From Paracoccus wurundjeri (GTDB lineage: Bacteria; Pseudomonadota; Alphaproteobacteria; Rhodobacterales; Rhodobacteraceae), in NCBI RefSeq assembly GCF_030678915.1, contig NZ_JAUUTZ010000028.1, positions 1-56,640 of the forward strand: a DNA stretch of 56,640 nt, written 5' to 3'. A model generated the notes under the pieces. That model was not told the DNA's origin. It did no database searches and saw only the letters and a list, made by a program, of their open reading frames with translations. Made by a program: the position numbers and the translations under genes. Numbering within the stretch: position 1 is the first letter of the stretch; each line of letters starts with the position of its first letter. Shown piece after piece: positions 16,700 to 26,200 of this stretch.

Positions 16700-17500
16700 C
16701 TATTCTCCGCGCGCCCAAAGAAACATCCCCGCCGCTTCCGCCCGCCGAACGGCTTCATCGCGTTCCAGCAGGATCACGCCACCAGCTTGCCACGCAATCC
16801 CGGCAAGCCCTGCTTCCGCCGCCTGCGTCACGCTGTCGGGACCAAGTGTCGGCAGATCCACGCGCCGGTCCTGCCCCGGTTTCGGTGCCTTGTAGAACAC
16901 GCCCCGCGCACCGTTCGGATTCGGTTTCAACCCGCCATGAGCCGCCGCGAATTCCAGCATGGCCCGGGTTCCGGGCAATGTCTCTATCGCAAGGCACAAG
17001 CCCTGCGCCACCACGATCCCCTGTCCGATGTCGAATGCTCCAAGTCCCTGAAGGATGCTTGCGCCTTTGGCGGCATCGCGCCGATCCGCATCCTCCGGCT
17101 GTCCGGTCAGAACGCCCTCGGCGGGAATCAGGTCGGGAATGATCTCTTCGACACTGGCAATCGTCAGGTCATGTTCCTGGAAAACCTTCAGAACCTCGCG
17201 TAGAGCCGCATCGTCGCCCGATTGCATCGCCGTCAGGATACGCGGCACCAGCTGTGCGGTACGTGGATCGAACAGTTCGGGATCAAGCCGTGGCCGGCGG
17301 ATCGCGCCCGCGAAAACCACGCGCCCGACGCCTTTTTCGACGAGATCGTCAAGAAAAGGGATCAGTCGCTCAAGCCGGAACGGTATTGCGGGAAGGTTCG
17401 GCGCGAAACCGTCAAGCGCATAAACCAGCGGATCGTCCAAAGCGGCGATGACAGCCGGAGCCAATGCTCCCTGCCCTGCGATAACTGCGGTACGGGTCAT
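16700..17500 (-). CDS. lpxI: UDP-2,3-diacylglucosamine diphosphatase LpxI
   Basis: A 266-residue LpxI (DUF1009 family), which hydrolyses UDP-2,3-diacylglucosamine to lipid X and UMP, replacing the unrelated LpxH of gammaproteobacteria. The family segments are VVFAGAIRRP, SVEEIIPDLIPAEGVLTG, IGQGIVVAQGLCLAIE and VDLPTLGPDSV near the C-terminus. Its start overlaps the lpxA stop by 4 bp. Its place between lpxA and lpxB is the usual alphaproteobacterial order and supports the assignment. Confidence 0.95.
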   Translation of the reverse strand: MTRTAVIAGQGALAPAVIAALDDPLVYALDGFAPNLPAIPFRLERLIPFLDDLVEKGVGRVVFAGAIRRPRLDPELFDPRTAQLVPRILTAMQSGDDAALREVLKVFQEHDLTIASVEEIIPDLIPAEGVLTGQPEDADRRDAAKGASILQGLGAFDIGQGIVVAQGLCLAIETLPGTRAMLEFAAAHGGLKPNPNGARGVFYKAPKPGQDRRVDLPTLGPDSVTQAAEAGLAGIAWQAGGVILLERDEAVRRAEAAGMFLWARGE

Positions 17501-18282
17501 AATTTCATCGTCAGGAATGAGCGGTCGGAAGGACCGAGAATAAAGTCAAGCACATCACGCTCCATCGCACTGACATCATTGCCGGATCGCGCGCGGGCAG
17601 TATCCCGGAACGAACCCTGCCCCAATGCGCCCAGAAGATCACGAAGCGCCGCGATATCCGCACGACTTGCGCCGCGGCGTTTCAACCCGACCAGATTCAG
17701 CCCGTCCAGATGCCCACGAGGACCCTGCACCAATCCAAAGGGAATAACATCCGCTGTCACCATCGTCACCGCGCCGATCATCGCGCCCCGCCCGATGCGG
17801 ACGAATTGATGAACGCCCGACAGACCGCCCACGATCACATCGTCTTCAAGCACGCAATGCCCCGCGACCGACGCATTGTTGACCAGAATGACACGATTGC
17901 CGATGCGGCAGTCATGGGCGACATGTGCGCCTGCCATGAACAGGCCCTCATCTCCGACCACCGTCACGCCGCCGCCGCCTTCGGTACCCGGATTCATGGT
18001 GACATATTCGCGGATACGATTACCCGCCCCGATCTCTAGTCGCGCTCGCTCTCCGCGGAACTTCAGATCCTGCGGAATCTCGCCGATCGAGGCGAAGGGA
18101 AAGATCACTGTCTCGGCCCCGACAGAGGTTTCCCCAGTCACAACCACATGGGATTTCAACACCACGCCCCGGGCAAGCCGAACCTGCGGGCCGACCACGC
18201 AAAATGGCCCGATCTCGACGCCATCGCCAATCTCGGCCCCATCCTCGATAACGGCGCTGGGGTGAATTTTCGCTTCAGCCAT
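17497..18282 (-). CDS. lpxA: UDP-N-acetylglucosamine acyltransferase
   Basis: A 261-residue LpxA, which adds the first 3-hydroxyacyl chain to UDP-GlcNAc at the start of lipid A synthesis. The protein is a left-handed beta helix built of hexapeptide repeats, visible from IHPSAVIEDGAEIGDGVEIG onwards, followed by a short helical C-terminal region. The catalytic histidine is in AHVAHDCRIGN. The start overlaps the fabZ stop by 8 bp and the stop overlaps lpxI by 4 bp. The usual partner gene lpxD is not in this block. Confidence 0.96.
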   Translation of the reverse strand: MAEAKIHPSAVIEDGAEIGDGVEIGPFCVVGPQVRLARGVVLKSHVVVTGETSVGAETVIFPFASIGEIPQDLKFRGERARLEIGAGNRIREYVTMNPGTEGGGGVTVVGDEGLFMAGAHVAHDCRIGNRVILVNNASVAGHCVLEDDVIVGGLSGVHQFVRIGRGAMIGAVTMVTADVIPFGLVQGPRGHLDGLNLVGLKRRGASRADIAALRDLLGALGQGSFRDTARARSGNDVSAMERDVLDFILGPSDRSFLTMKL

Positions 18283-18754
18283 CAGCCTTCGGCGCCATCA
18301 TCGCGGTAAATTCGGCCTGCGCGCAAAGCTGGCCATCGACCAGCGCCTTGCCTTCGAATTTCCATATCTTGCCACCACCGCGTTTGGAGGTCACGTGCAA
18401 TTCAAGCACATCGCCGGGCACCACCATCCGGCGGAACTTGCAGTTATCTATGCCCATGAAATAGGTCAGCATCGGCTGGTCGATGATATTCCTGCTGACG
18501 CCGACCACGACCGCCGATGTCTGTGCCATCGCCTCGACGATGGTCACGCCGGGCATGACGGGCTGATCGGGGAAATGGCCCGCGAAATGCGGCTCGTTGC
18601 AGGTGACGTTCTTGATGCCGACGCCGCCCTGATGGGCCACGATATCGCGAACTTTATCAATGAACAGAAAAGGATAGCGATGCGGGATGATCCGTTTGAT
18701 AAGCGCCAGATCGGCTTCGGTGTAAAGGGCGGGGCTTTGGGTGTCGTCGGCCAT
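18275..18754 (-). CDS. fabZ: 3-hydroxyacyl-ACP dehydratase FabZ
   Basis: A 159-residue hot-dog-fold dehydratase of fatty acid synthesis. The catalytic His and Glu are in HFAGHFPDQPVMPGV and the following EAMAQTSAV; the N-terminal IPHRYPFLFIDKV is typical. FabZ competes with LpxA for 3-hydroxyacyl-ACP, so its position as first gene of the lipid A block is meaningful. Two in-frame ATG codons occur (18760 and 18754). The second is chosen because AAGGA lies six bases before it, whereas it touches the first. The upstream VWA-protein gene ends 58 bp earlier on the same strand, so read-through is possible. Confidence 0.95.
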   Translation of the reverse strand: MADDTQSPALYTEADLALIKRIIPHRYPFLFIDKVRDIVAHQGGVGIKNVTCNEPHFAGHFPDQPVMPGVTIVEAMAQTSAVVVGVSRNIIDQPMLTYFMGIDNCKFRRMVVPGDVLELHVTSKRGGGKIWKFEGKALVDGQLCAQAEFTAMMAPKADG

Positions 18755-18812
18755 GTACATTCCTTGCAGCGGTTATTCTTGGGGTATCAACGAGCCCGTT
18801 GGTTGGCAAGCT

Positions 18813-20945
18813 TCAGGCCGGTCCGGCATCGTCTCGCGCAGCGTTTCCTGCGCCGATGCCCGCCCTGCCTTCGACCAGCCACCCGATGAGGATCAGCCCC
18901 GCAATCAGTATCAGCCACACCCAACCCGGAAGCAACGGGGTTCGTTCCAAACCGTTTACGGTCGCCGCATCGCGCGGCGTGATCCCGATCCACTCGCCGC
19001 TGACACCCCTGCCATGCGCGGGCCGGCCCTGCCTGCTGGTGCGCAGATCGGGCAGGCCATCCGACAACCGCAGCACCGCGCCCTGCGTCGCCTCGGCCAG
19101 CGGTGCAAGGGCGTCACCACTCGCAACCGTCTGTTCGAATTCCCGCGGCGCAGCGGGGCCAAGCGCCAGAACACGCCGCAGATCACCGTTTTGAAGCCGG
19201 TAAAGCCCCTCTTCGGGCGCCGTCCAGTTGCCGGTGAACCGGCCCGGTTCGGCCTCGGACAGATCCAGGTTTTCGGTTTCGCCATCGGGACGGGTGATTT
19301 CCAGCGGCGGCACCTGATCCTGCATACTGCGCCGGGTGAAACTGACCTCCAAACCCGAGACATCCGCCGCCAGCGCCTCTTCTTCCAGTTCGGGCTCCTT
19401 CATCGACCAATGCGCGATCCGGCGCAGCATCTCAAGCTGCGGACCGCCGCCTTCGAAGCCACGCCCCCAAAGCCAGACCTGATCCGAGGCCAATGTCGCG
19501 ACACGTCCCTCCCCGACCCGGTTCATGATCAGTAACGGCAGATCGTCTGCGCCGGTCATGACCACTTCGGCGCCCGGTTCGGGCTGAACCTCAGCCATGC
19601 GCAGCCAACGACCCCAGGTCTCACCCTCATCTCCGGACCCTTCACCGGGCGCGCCCGAAAGCCCCGAGGTGACAGGATGCCGCCTGCCCGCATCGGTGAG
19701 TTTGGGCGTAAAGGGGCGTTCGATAACCCGGCCTGTCGGCCGGGCGGGCAGAATCGCCCCCAGCGGCGACAGGTTGAGGCTTTCGACCGTTGCCATTTCC
19801 GGCCCGGCAGCGACCAGAAGCGCGCCACCGTTTTCCACGTAGCGGACGATATTCTGGAAATAATCGGGCGGAAGAATACCGCGAACGCTGTAGCGATCGA
19901 AGATGATCAGGTCAAAATCATCGATCCGCTCAAGGAATAATTCGCGGGTGGGAAAGGCGATCAGTGCCAGTTCATTGACCGGCACACCGTCGGATTTCGT
20001 CGGCGGGCGCAGGATGGTGAAATGAATCAGGTCGACGGATGCATCGGATTTCAGCAGGTTCCGCCATGTCCTCTCGCCCGGATGTGGCTCCCCCGAGACA
20101 AGCAGGACACGTAGCCGGTCGCGCACGCCGTTGATGCTGACTGCGGCCATATTGTTCCGCCGGGTCAGTTCGCCGCCCTCAGGTGAATCGATTCCCAGCT
20201 GCACGACATTCTGGCCGGCATGGGTCAGCGTCACCGGAAGTTCCAGCGAGCGATCCATGGGAACGGAAACGACCTGCTCATCCTCGCCATCAACGCTGAT
20301 GCGCAGATTGACCGATCCGGCCTGCACATCCGGGGGAACCCCGCCCTGATCCTCGATGCGGATGCGGATCTTCACTTCCTGATCGATCAGGCCGAATGCC
20401 GGACTTTCCTCGATGACAAGGCGGCGGTCCCAGTCCTCTTCGCGCCCGGTCAGCAGCACATGAAAAGGCGCCGGAAGATCGGCAGGCAGCATTTCAGCAT
20501 CGTGCAACCGTCCATCGGTGACGGAAATCACCCCGGCCAGCCGTCCCTCCGGTTCGGCGGCAACGGCATGGGCCAATGCGTCTCCCAGCAGGGTGCCGTC
20601 GGGATCGTCGCCCACCGTCACCCGCCGCAATTCGGTATTCGGCAACTCCTCGACCTGCCGGGCAATCCGGTCGATGGCGGCATCCGTCTGCTCACCCCGG
20701 CCGGGCAGGCTTTGACTGGCGCTGCGATCATCGGCCAGAATCACGATATCGGACAGGCCGGTCCTGTTGCCCTTTTCAAGCGCAGGCGCGGCCAGCGCCG
20801 CCGCCGCAAGCAGGCCCGCACAGCCGCGCCATGCCCAGCCGCGCAACCCGCGCCAATAAGCGAAACCGGCAACCACGGCGGCAAGCGCAGCAAGGGTTGC
20901 GATGGCCCACCATGGCAATCCGGGATCGAAGCGCAACGCGGTCAT
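18813..20945 (-). CDS. VWA/glutamine-amidotransferase-like membrane protein
   Basis: A 710-residue protein with two hydrophobic segments near the N-terminus (about 12-55), a von Willebrand A-like domain, a class I glutamine-amidotransferase-like fold in the middle (about 275-500), and a C-terminal membrane helix (WVWLILIAGLILIGWLVEG). The VWA metal site is recognisable: DRSAS fits DxSxS near residue 72 and VTDG fits the later aspartate. It is the fourth gene of the MoxR-DUF58-DUF4159 operon and overlaps the previous gene by 4 bp. Such operons are widespread in alphaproteobacteria. Roles in envelope or metal-complex maturation have been proposed for relatives, but the client of this one is unknown. 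Confidence 0.75.
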   Translation of the reverse strand: MTALRFDPGLPWWAIATLAALAAVVAGFAYWRGLRGWAWRGCAGLLAAAALAAPALEKGNRTGLSDIVILADDRSASQSLPGRGEQTDAAIDRIARQVEELPNTELRRVTVGDDPDGTLLGDALAHAVAAEPEGRLAGVISVTDGRLHDAEMLPADLPAPFHVLLTGREEDWDRRLVIEESPAFGLIDQEVKIRIRIEDQGGVPPDVQAGSVNLRISVDGEDEQVVSVPMDRSLELPVTLTHAGQNVVQLGIDSPEGGELTRRNNMAAVSINGVRDRLRVLLVSGEPHPGERTWRNLLKSDASVDLIHFTILRPPTKSDGVPVNELALIAFPTRELFLERIDDFDLIIFDRYSVRGILPPDYFQNIVRYVENGGALLVAAGPEMATVESLNLSPLGAILPARPTGRVIERPFTPKLTDAGRRHPVTSGLSGAPGEGSGDEGETWGRWLRMAEVQPEPGAEVVMTGADDLPLLIMNRVGEGRVATLASDQVWLWGRGFEGGGPQLEMLRRIAHWSMKEPELEEEALAADVSGLEVSFTRRSMQDQVPPLEITRPDGETENLDLSEAEPGRFTGNWTAPEEGLYRLQNGDLRRVLALGPAAPREFEQTVASGDALAPLAEATQGAVLRLSDGLPDLRTSRQGRPAHGRGVSGEWIGITPRDAATVNGLERTPLLPGWVWLILIAGLILIGWLVEGRAGIGAGNAARDDAGPA

Positions 20946-23698
20946 TGGACCTGCTCCTCTTCCATACGAAGCCGGTCAAGCAGATCGGGCACATGCACCT
21001 GATCGGATTTGTAATTCCCGGTCAGCGCATACATGATGAGGTTGATCCCGAAGCGAAGCGACATCTCGCGCTGACGCTCGCCCTCGAAACCGCTGCCCAT
21101 GGGGAAGCTGTAGTAACCATTGTCGTCGACCGCCCATGCCTCGGCCCAGCTATTGCCGCCGATCACCGCGGGGCTGACACCATCGTTCAGATGCCGGAAC
21201 GATTGTCCTGCGCCAGCCTCGACCCCTGCCGGTGGCGCCTCCACCCAGACCGGGCCACCCTGCCATCTTCCCGGAAAATCCTGTAGCAGATAGAAGCTCC
21301 GGGACAGAACATGGTCTTCGGGAATCGGCGAAAGAGGCGGAATTTCCAGCGGAGCGGCCAGGGTCTGCAATGCCGCAGATCCGTCTGGTCCACCCAGACC
21401 GGCAACATCGCCGTCACGGGTATCGAAAAGGATCATTCCACCGGTCCGCAGATAATCGTTCAGCCGCAGATAGGCCTGCGGCGAGGGCATGGGCTGATCT
21501 TCGGTCACCGGCCAGTAAAGAAAGGTCAGCGCCGATAAGTCGTCATTGTCCAGATCGATCCCGATGGGTTCTCCGGGTTCGACCGTGGTGCGGTTCCGCA
21601 GGGCGGCGGACAGACCTTGCAAACCTTGATAGGAGGTTTGGTCCAGTTCCTCATCGCCGGTCTCGACATAGGCCAGCACCATCTCGCCCGCCGCACGCAT
21701 GACGTCGGGATCGACCTCGGCGTCCTGCGCCTTGACAGGCTGACCCGAAATACCGGCAATCCCGATCAGCAGAATCGCGGCAATCCGCCCCCCGCGCGCA
21801 AGCGCCGCGGTTCCCAGTGCATCCAGTGCAAAAACCAGCGCAGCAAAAGCGATCAGCCATGCCGAAAGATCGCGCTCTGCCGTAGCCGAGGGGGATTCAA
21901 CCGTCGCGCCGGGCCATTCCGCGAGGGTAAATCCACCGCCGGCATTCAATGCCACGCGGCGCTCGCCGGATACGTAAATCCCTGCGGGGCGTTCGGGACC
22001 CGATCCTTTCTCGAGATCATCGGAGGAAACCGGAGCCAGATCCTCGGCCGGTCCTGCGCGACCATAACCGTCCAACACGGTTTCAGGCGTCCAGAACGCA
22101 TGTTCGCGGTCGTCCGGCTGTTTGTCGGCCGCTCCGACACGCGCGGTCGCCACCAATCGTTCCAGCATCTGCACGAACAGGCCCGACAGCGGCAGGCTTG
22201 ACCATTCGGCATTGGCAGTGATGTGAAACAGTACCACCTGCCCCTCTCCCAGCCGGTCCCGCGTGACGACCGGGGTATTGTCGGTCAGCGAGGCAATGGT
22301 GCGCTCGGCCAGTTCCGGCGAAGGTTGCGCCATGAGCTGCGCCCGCACCGTCGCGTCTTCGGGCGGGGTCAACCCGGCAAAGGGACCGTCGGCATCGAAA
22401 GGTTGCAGCCCCCTGGGATCGCCCCAGCTCAGCGCGCCGCCAATATCCCGCCCGCCCTGTCTCAGCGGCACCGGCAGCAGCGGTTCGTCCATCAGCCGAT
22501 CATAACCCGCCATGCGCGGCCCCGCGAAACGGATCAGCAGGCCGCCCTTGTCGACCCATTCCGCCAGTTCCCCGATCTCGGCCAGTTCCACCTGATCGGC
22601 AAGGACAACAACATCGGGCGCGGAATCCAGTACATCGCCAAGCCCCCCTTCGACCAGATCCGTGGTCGGAGCAAGCGCACGGCGCAGATAATACAGCGGC
22701 GACAGAAGCTGCTGCCCCTCGGCATAGGCATCCGGATCACCAACCAGCCCCACCTTGCGCCGCTTGACCCGGTCATCGGCCAGCACCACGGCACCCGCAT
22801 GGGCTTCCTTGTCGATCTGGAAACGGGTGATACGGTTGCGCAGTTCGGGCGGCATGTCGATGGCGACCGGGCGGGTCAGCACGCCGCCTTCGGTTGTCGC
22901 ATCGCCCGGGCGCAGTCGCGCCAGTTCTCGTTCGATCCCCTGCGGATCGGGGCCAATTGCAAGGATCTCGGGCTCAGCATCATCCATCGATGTCAGCGTC
23001 AGCGCAGGTGTGTCGCCGCCTTCCAGGCCCAGCGCCCGGATGGAATGCGCAGGCGGCACTACGGTGACGGGACCACGCGCGTTCAATGCGGCCAACCATT
23101 CCGCTTGTCCCGAATGCTCCAACCCATCGGCAAGCCATAAAGTCGACAGCCCGCCCTCGGGCAGATCGGACAATGCGGCTTCCGGATCGGGGGGCAATAC
23201 CGTCTCCCAGGAAACCGGGTTCGCGGCACGCAGTCCTGCCAGCAATGTATTGGCAGGCGCGAATCGCAACGCTCCCGGCTCGCCCCGCCCATCGGCCAGC
23301 AAAAGCGCGGCAGCGCGGCCATCGGAAGCGGCCTCGGCCAGCGCCCGCTCGGCCCGTGTCTGACGGGCGGCCCAATCGGGCGCGGCAGCCCAGCCTGCAT
23401 CCATTACCACCAGCAGCGGCCCATCTGTGCCCGTGCGCAAAACCGGCTTCCAGACCGGCCCCGCGAAAGCAATGATCAGCGCGGCAACCGCCAACAGCCG
23501 CAGCAACAGCAACCACCACGGGGTGCGGCGCGCGACCGGTCTTTTGTCCAGCAGCCCTTTCAGCAGCGCCACGCCGGGAAAGGCCACATGACGCGGCGCG
23601 GGCGGGGTTGCGCGCAGGATCAGCCACAGCACCGGCAGCGCAAGCAGTGCCGTCAAAATCCAGGGCGTCGCAAACCCAAGAGGGCCAAGGATCAGCAT
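20942..23698 (-). CDS. DUF4159 domain membrane protein with BatA-like N-terminus
   Basis: A 918-residue protein. It starts with a BatA-like double membrane segment (FATPWILTALLALPVLWLIL and a second near residue 70). A degenerate VWA-like region follows, in which the metal motif reads VMDAGWAAAPDW and lacks DxSxS. Next comes a long extracytoplasmic region and a second hydrophobic pair (about 640-690). The C-terminus is a DUF4159 domain, with TFLYWPVTEDQ, GGMILFDTRDGD and FGINLIMYALTGNYKSDQ. Start and stop are coupled to the neighbours (TGATG with the DUF58 gene, a 4-bp overlap with the VWA gene). It probably works in one membrane complex with them. Function is not known. Confidence 0.8.
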   Translation of the reverse strand: MLILGPLGFATPWILTALLALPVLWLILRATPPAPRHVAFPGVALLKGLLDKRPVARRTPWWLLLLRLLAVAALIIAFAGPVWKPVLRTGTDGPLLVVMDAGWAAAPDWAARQTRAERALAEAASDGRAAALLLADGRGEPGALRFAPANTLLAGLRAANPVSWETVLPPDPEAALSDLPEGGLSTLWLADGLEHSGQAEWLAALNARGPVTVVPPAHSIRALGLEGGDTPALTLTSMDDAEPEILAIGPDPQGIERELARLRPGDATTEGGVLTRPVAIDMPPELRNRITRFQIDKEAHAGAVVLADDRVKRRKVGLVGDPDAYAEGQQLLSPLYYLRRALAPTTDLVEGGLGDVLDSAPDVVVLADQVELAEIGELAEWVDKGGLLIRFAGPRMAGYDRLMDEPLLPVPLRQGGRDIGGALSWGDPRGLQPFDADGPFAGLTPPEDATVRAQLMAQPSPELAERTIASLTDNTPVVTRDRLGEGQVVLFHITANAEWSSLPLSGLFVQMLERLVATARVGAADKQPDDREHAFWTPETVLDGYGRAGPAEDLAPVSSDDLEKGSGPERPAGIYVSGERRVALNAGGGFTLAEWPGATVESPSATAERDLSAWLIAFAALVFALDALGTAALARGGRIAAILLIGIAGISGQPVKAQDAEVDPDVMRAAGEMVLAYVETGDEELDQTSYQGLQGLSAALRNRTTVEPGEPIGIDLDNDDLSALTFLYWPVTEDQPMPSPQAYLRLNDYLRTGGMILFDTRDGDVAGLGGPDGSAALQTLAAPLEIPPLSPIPEDHVLSRSFYLLQDFPGRWQGGPVWVEAPPAGVEAGAGQSFRHLNDGVSPAVIGGNSWAEAWAVDDNGYYSFPMGSGFEGERQREMSLRFGINLIMYALTGNYKSDQVHVPDLLDRLRMEEEQVQ

Positions 23699-24567
23699 CA
23701 GCCCTCCAGCACCTGAAAAAGCCAGTTCAGCGCGTGGGCAGGGGGGTGGTCGGTCCTATGCTGCCCGAAATGCCATCCCGCGCCCTCGGCCCGTGTGCGC
23801 AGCCAATCCCGGCGGTCGGCCAGCCGCGCCAGATAAGCGTCGCGCAATCCCGCGGCATCGCGGCTGTCATGACGAAGCGCGCCGGAAAGCGAGCGGAATC
23901 GCACGGCGCCGGACCAGGGAAAATTTTCTTCGTCCGGGTCAAGCACCTGCATCAGCACACCACGGACACCCATGGCCGCCGCCCGCTCCAGCAAAGCTTC
24001 GATCCATGCCGGATCGGTCAGGAAATCCGACAGCACCACCAATCGCTGATTCGGGCGCAAGACCTCTGGCGAGGGCGCATCTTCATCGCCCTCGGCCACG
24101 GCCTGACCAGCCAGCCCCTCGGCCAGCCGCCCGATTTGCGCACGTCCCGACCGGGCCTGCTGGCCAAGCAGCGCGACGCGCTCTCCTCCGCGCAGCAGAA
24201 CCATCCCGAGTGCAAGCGCCAGCAATTGCGCCCGCGCGCCCTTGCTCGGGCGGTCCTTCGCCCCGGCATATCCCATGCCTTTCCCGCCCGAGACCCAAAG
24301 GGCGATTGTCTGCGCCGTCTGCGCCTCACGGTCCCGGACGAATTCGGAATCCGAACGGGCCGAGCGGCGCCAGTCGATGCTGCGCGCGGTATCGCCCGCA
24401 GTGGCGGGGCGATATTGCCAGAAATCCTCACCCGGTCCGGCGCGGCGCAATCCATGTGCGCCCGGGGCAACCATCGCCGCCAGACGCTCTGCCGACAGGA
24501 TCAGGCCGGGCAAATGGGCGCTTACAGCCTGCGCGCGCGCCCGAAGTTCGGTGGAACTGGGTATCAA
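23698..24567 (-). CDS. DUF58 domain protein
   Basis: A 289-residue cytosolic protein of the DUF58 family, the partner of MoxR ATPases. The family core EDFWQYRPATAGDTARSIDWRR and the following SARSDSEFVRDRE are clear at about residues 45-80. The start is TTG at 24567, with GAGG eight bases before it; the next in-frame ATG would remove conserved sequence. It begins 7 bp after the moxR stop and overlaps the DUF4159 gene start by one base. In the family, DUF58 proteins contain a degenerate VWA fold and are thought to present clients to the ATPase. Confidence 0.85.
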   Translation of the reverse strand: MIPSSTELRARAQAVSAHLPGLILSAERLAAMVAPGAHGLRRAGPGEDFWQYRPATAGDTARSIDWRRSARSDSEFVRDREAQTAQTIALWVSGGKGMGYAGAKDRPSKGARAQLLALALGMVLLRGGERVALLGQQARSGRAQIGRLAEGLAGQAVAEGDEDAPSPEVLRPNQRLVVLSDFLTDPAWIEALLERAAAMGVRGVLMQVLDPDEENFPWSGAVRFRSLSGALRHDSRDAAGLRDAYLARLADRRDWLRTRAEGAGWHFGQHRTDHPPAHALNWLFQVLEG

Positions 24568-24574
24568 AATCGCC

Positions 24575-25582
24575 TCATGCCGCCTGCCGTGCGCCCAGAC
24601 GCGATCCGACCAGCCGGTCGATCACCGCATCCACGCTTTCCCCACGCGCCCGCGCAGTGAAGGACAGCGCCATTCGGTGACGCAGGACCGGCGCCGCCAA
24701 AGCCTCGACATCTTCCAGCGTCGGTGCAAAACGCCCGTTCAGCACTGCCCGTGCCCGCGAAACCAGCATCAGGGCCTGTGCAGCGCGTGGCCCCGGCCCC
24801 CAGATCAGCGTATCATCAATGAAACCCTCGGCCTCGGAATCGCCCGGTCGGCTGGCGCGGACCAGATCGAGAATCGCCTCGACCACGGCCTCACCGACCG
24901 GCATCCGCCGGATCAGCTGTTGCGCTGCAATCAATTCTTCGGCGTCGAAAGATTCATGCGCGGCCCCCTCTTCGACCCCGGTGGTGGCCAGCAGGATGTC
25001 ACGCTCGGTCTCGCGGTCGGGATAGCCCACATCGACCTGCAACAGGAAACGGTCAAGTTGCGCTTCGGGCAGCGGATAGGTGCCCTCCTGTTCGATCGGG
25101 TTCTGCGTCGCCAGCACATGGAAGGGGCGGCCCAGAGGGCGATGCTGACCGCTGACCGTCACCTCGCGCTCCTGCATGGCCTGCAACAGCGCGGATTGCG
25201 TCCGGGGTGAGGCGCGGTTGATTTCATCTGCCATCAGCAGCTGTGTAAAAACCGGGCCCTCGATGAAACGGAACGCACGGCTGCCATCTGTCAGAACATC
25301 CAGCACCTCGGATCCAAGAATATCGGCGGGCATCAGATCGGGCGTGAACTGCACCCGCTGGCTCCTCAGCCCCAGGACCGTGGCCAGCGTATCGACCAGC
25401 ATCGTCTTGCCCAGTCCCGGCTGCCCGACAAGCAGGGCGTGCCCGCCCGACAGAATTGCCGCCAGAACCTGTTCGACCACCGCATGCTGACCTACGAAGC
25501 GCCGCTCGATACTGCTGCGCGCCTCATCGAGTCGCTGCCCGAGCGCCTCGACCTCGCGAACCAGATTTTCATCCGAAGCCAT
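24575..25582 (-). CDS. MoxR-family AAA+ ATPase
   Basis: A 335-residue MoxR-type AAA+ ATPase, a chaperone-like ring ATPase. Walker A is VGQPGLGKTML, Walker B is LLMADEINRASPRTQSALLQAM, and sensor 1 is VLATQNPIEQEGTYPLPEAQLDRF. The ATG at 25582 is chosen because AGAAGGG precedes it and because residues encoded further upstream are unlike the family. It heads the operon moxR, DUF58, DUF4159, VWA protein. MoxR operons mature or activate specific proteins together with VWA partners; the client is unknown here. The divergent DUF1285 gene starts 44 bp away. Confidence 0.93.
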   Translation of the reverse strand: MASDENLVREVEALGQRLDEARSSIERRFVGQHAVVEQVLAAILSGGHALLVGQPGLGKTMLVDTLATVLGLRSQRVQFTPDLMPADILGSEVLDVLTDGSRAFRFIEGPVFTQLLMADEINRASPRTQSALLQAMQEREVTVSGQHRPLGRPFHVLATQNPIEQEGTYPLPEAQLDRFLLQVDVGYPDRETERDILLATTGVEEGAAHESFDAEELIAAQQLIRRMPVGEAVVEAILDLVRASRPGDSEAEGFIDDTLIWGPGPRAAQALMLVSRARAVLNGRFAPTLEDVEALAAPVLRHRMALSFTARARGESVDAVIDRLVGSRLGARQAA

Positions 25583-25625
25583 GACAATGCCCTTCTGTTG
25601 CTTTAGACCGAAGCATAAGGAAGAC

Positions 25626-26195
25626 ATGCGCGGGCGACCATATCGAATGCCGGATAAGACTGACAATAACGTGAGTGCCGACGGAATTGCGGCAGAGGCC
25701 AGCAAAGCCGCAAAAAAAGGCGGATTGCCGCCGGTTCACCTTTGGAATCCTCCGTTCTGCGGCAATCTGGATATGGAGATTCGTGCCGACGGTACATGGT
25801 TCTATGAAGGCACCCCGATCGGACGCCCGGCAATGGTCCGCCTGTTCTCGACCGTGCTGAAGCGCGAGGGCGACAAGTATTTCCTTGTCACACCAGTCGA
25901 AAAGGTGGGGATTCGCGTTCAGGACGCGCCATTCATCGCAACCGATGCGGATATCGCCCTGGACCGGATCACATTTACCACCAATGTCGGCGACGAGGTC
26001 GTCGCGGATGCCGATCACCCGATCGTCATCCGGGGCGACCGGTATGAACCCCGGCCCTATGTCCATATTCGCGCCGGACTTGAGGCACTGATCGATCGCA
26101 AGACCTTCTACCGGCTTGCAGCGGCTGCCGAAGAAGGCCCGGATGGACGCGCGGGCGTACGCTCATGCGGGCAGCATTTCGCGCTCGAGGTCTGA
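25626..26195 (+). CDS. DUF1285 domain protein
   Basis: A 189-residue protein of the DUF1285 family, a conserved proteobacterial family without a firm function. The typical core is PPVHLWNPPFCGNLDMEI, WFYEGTPIGRPAMVRLFSTVL and FLVTPVEKVGIRVQDAPF. The ATG at 25626 follows AAGGAAG and is chosen over an earlier ATG at 25581 that would overlap the divergent moxR start. Another ATG at 25647 has no ribosome site. It is followed after 5 bp by the hydroxypyruvate-isomerase-like gene, so the two probably share a transcript. Confidence 0.82.
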   Translation: MRGRPYRMPDKTDNNVSADGIAAEASKAAKKGGLPPVHLWNPPFCGNLDMEIRADGTWFYEGTPIGRPAMVRLFSTVLKREGDKYFLVTPVEKVGIRVQDAPFIATDADIALDRITFTTNVGDEVVADADHPIVIRGDRYEPRPYVHIRAGLEALIDRKTFYRLAAAAEEGPDGRAGVRSCGQHFALEV

Positions 26196-26200
26196 ACCGG

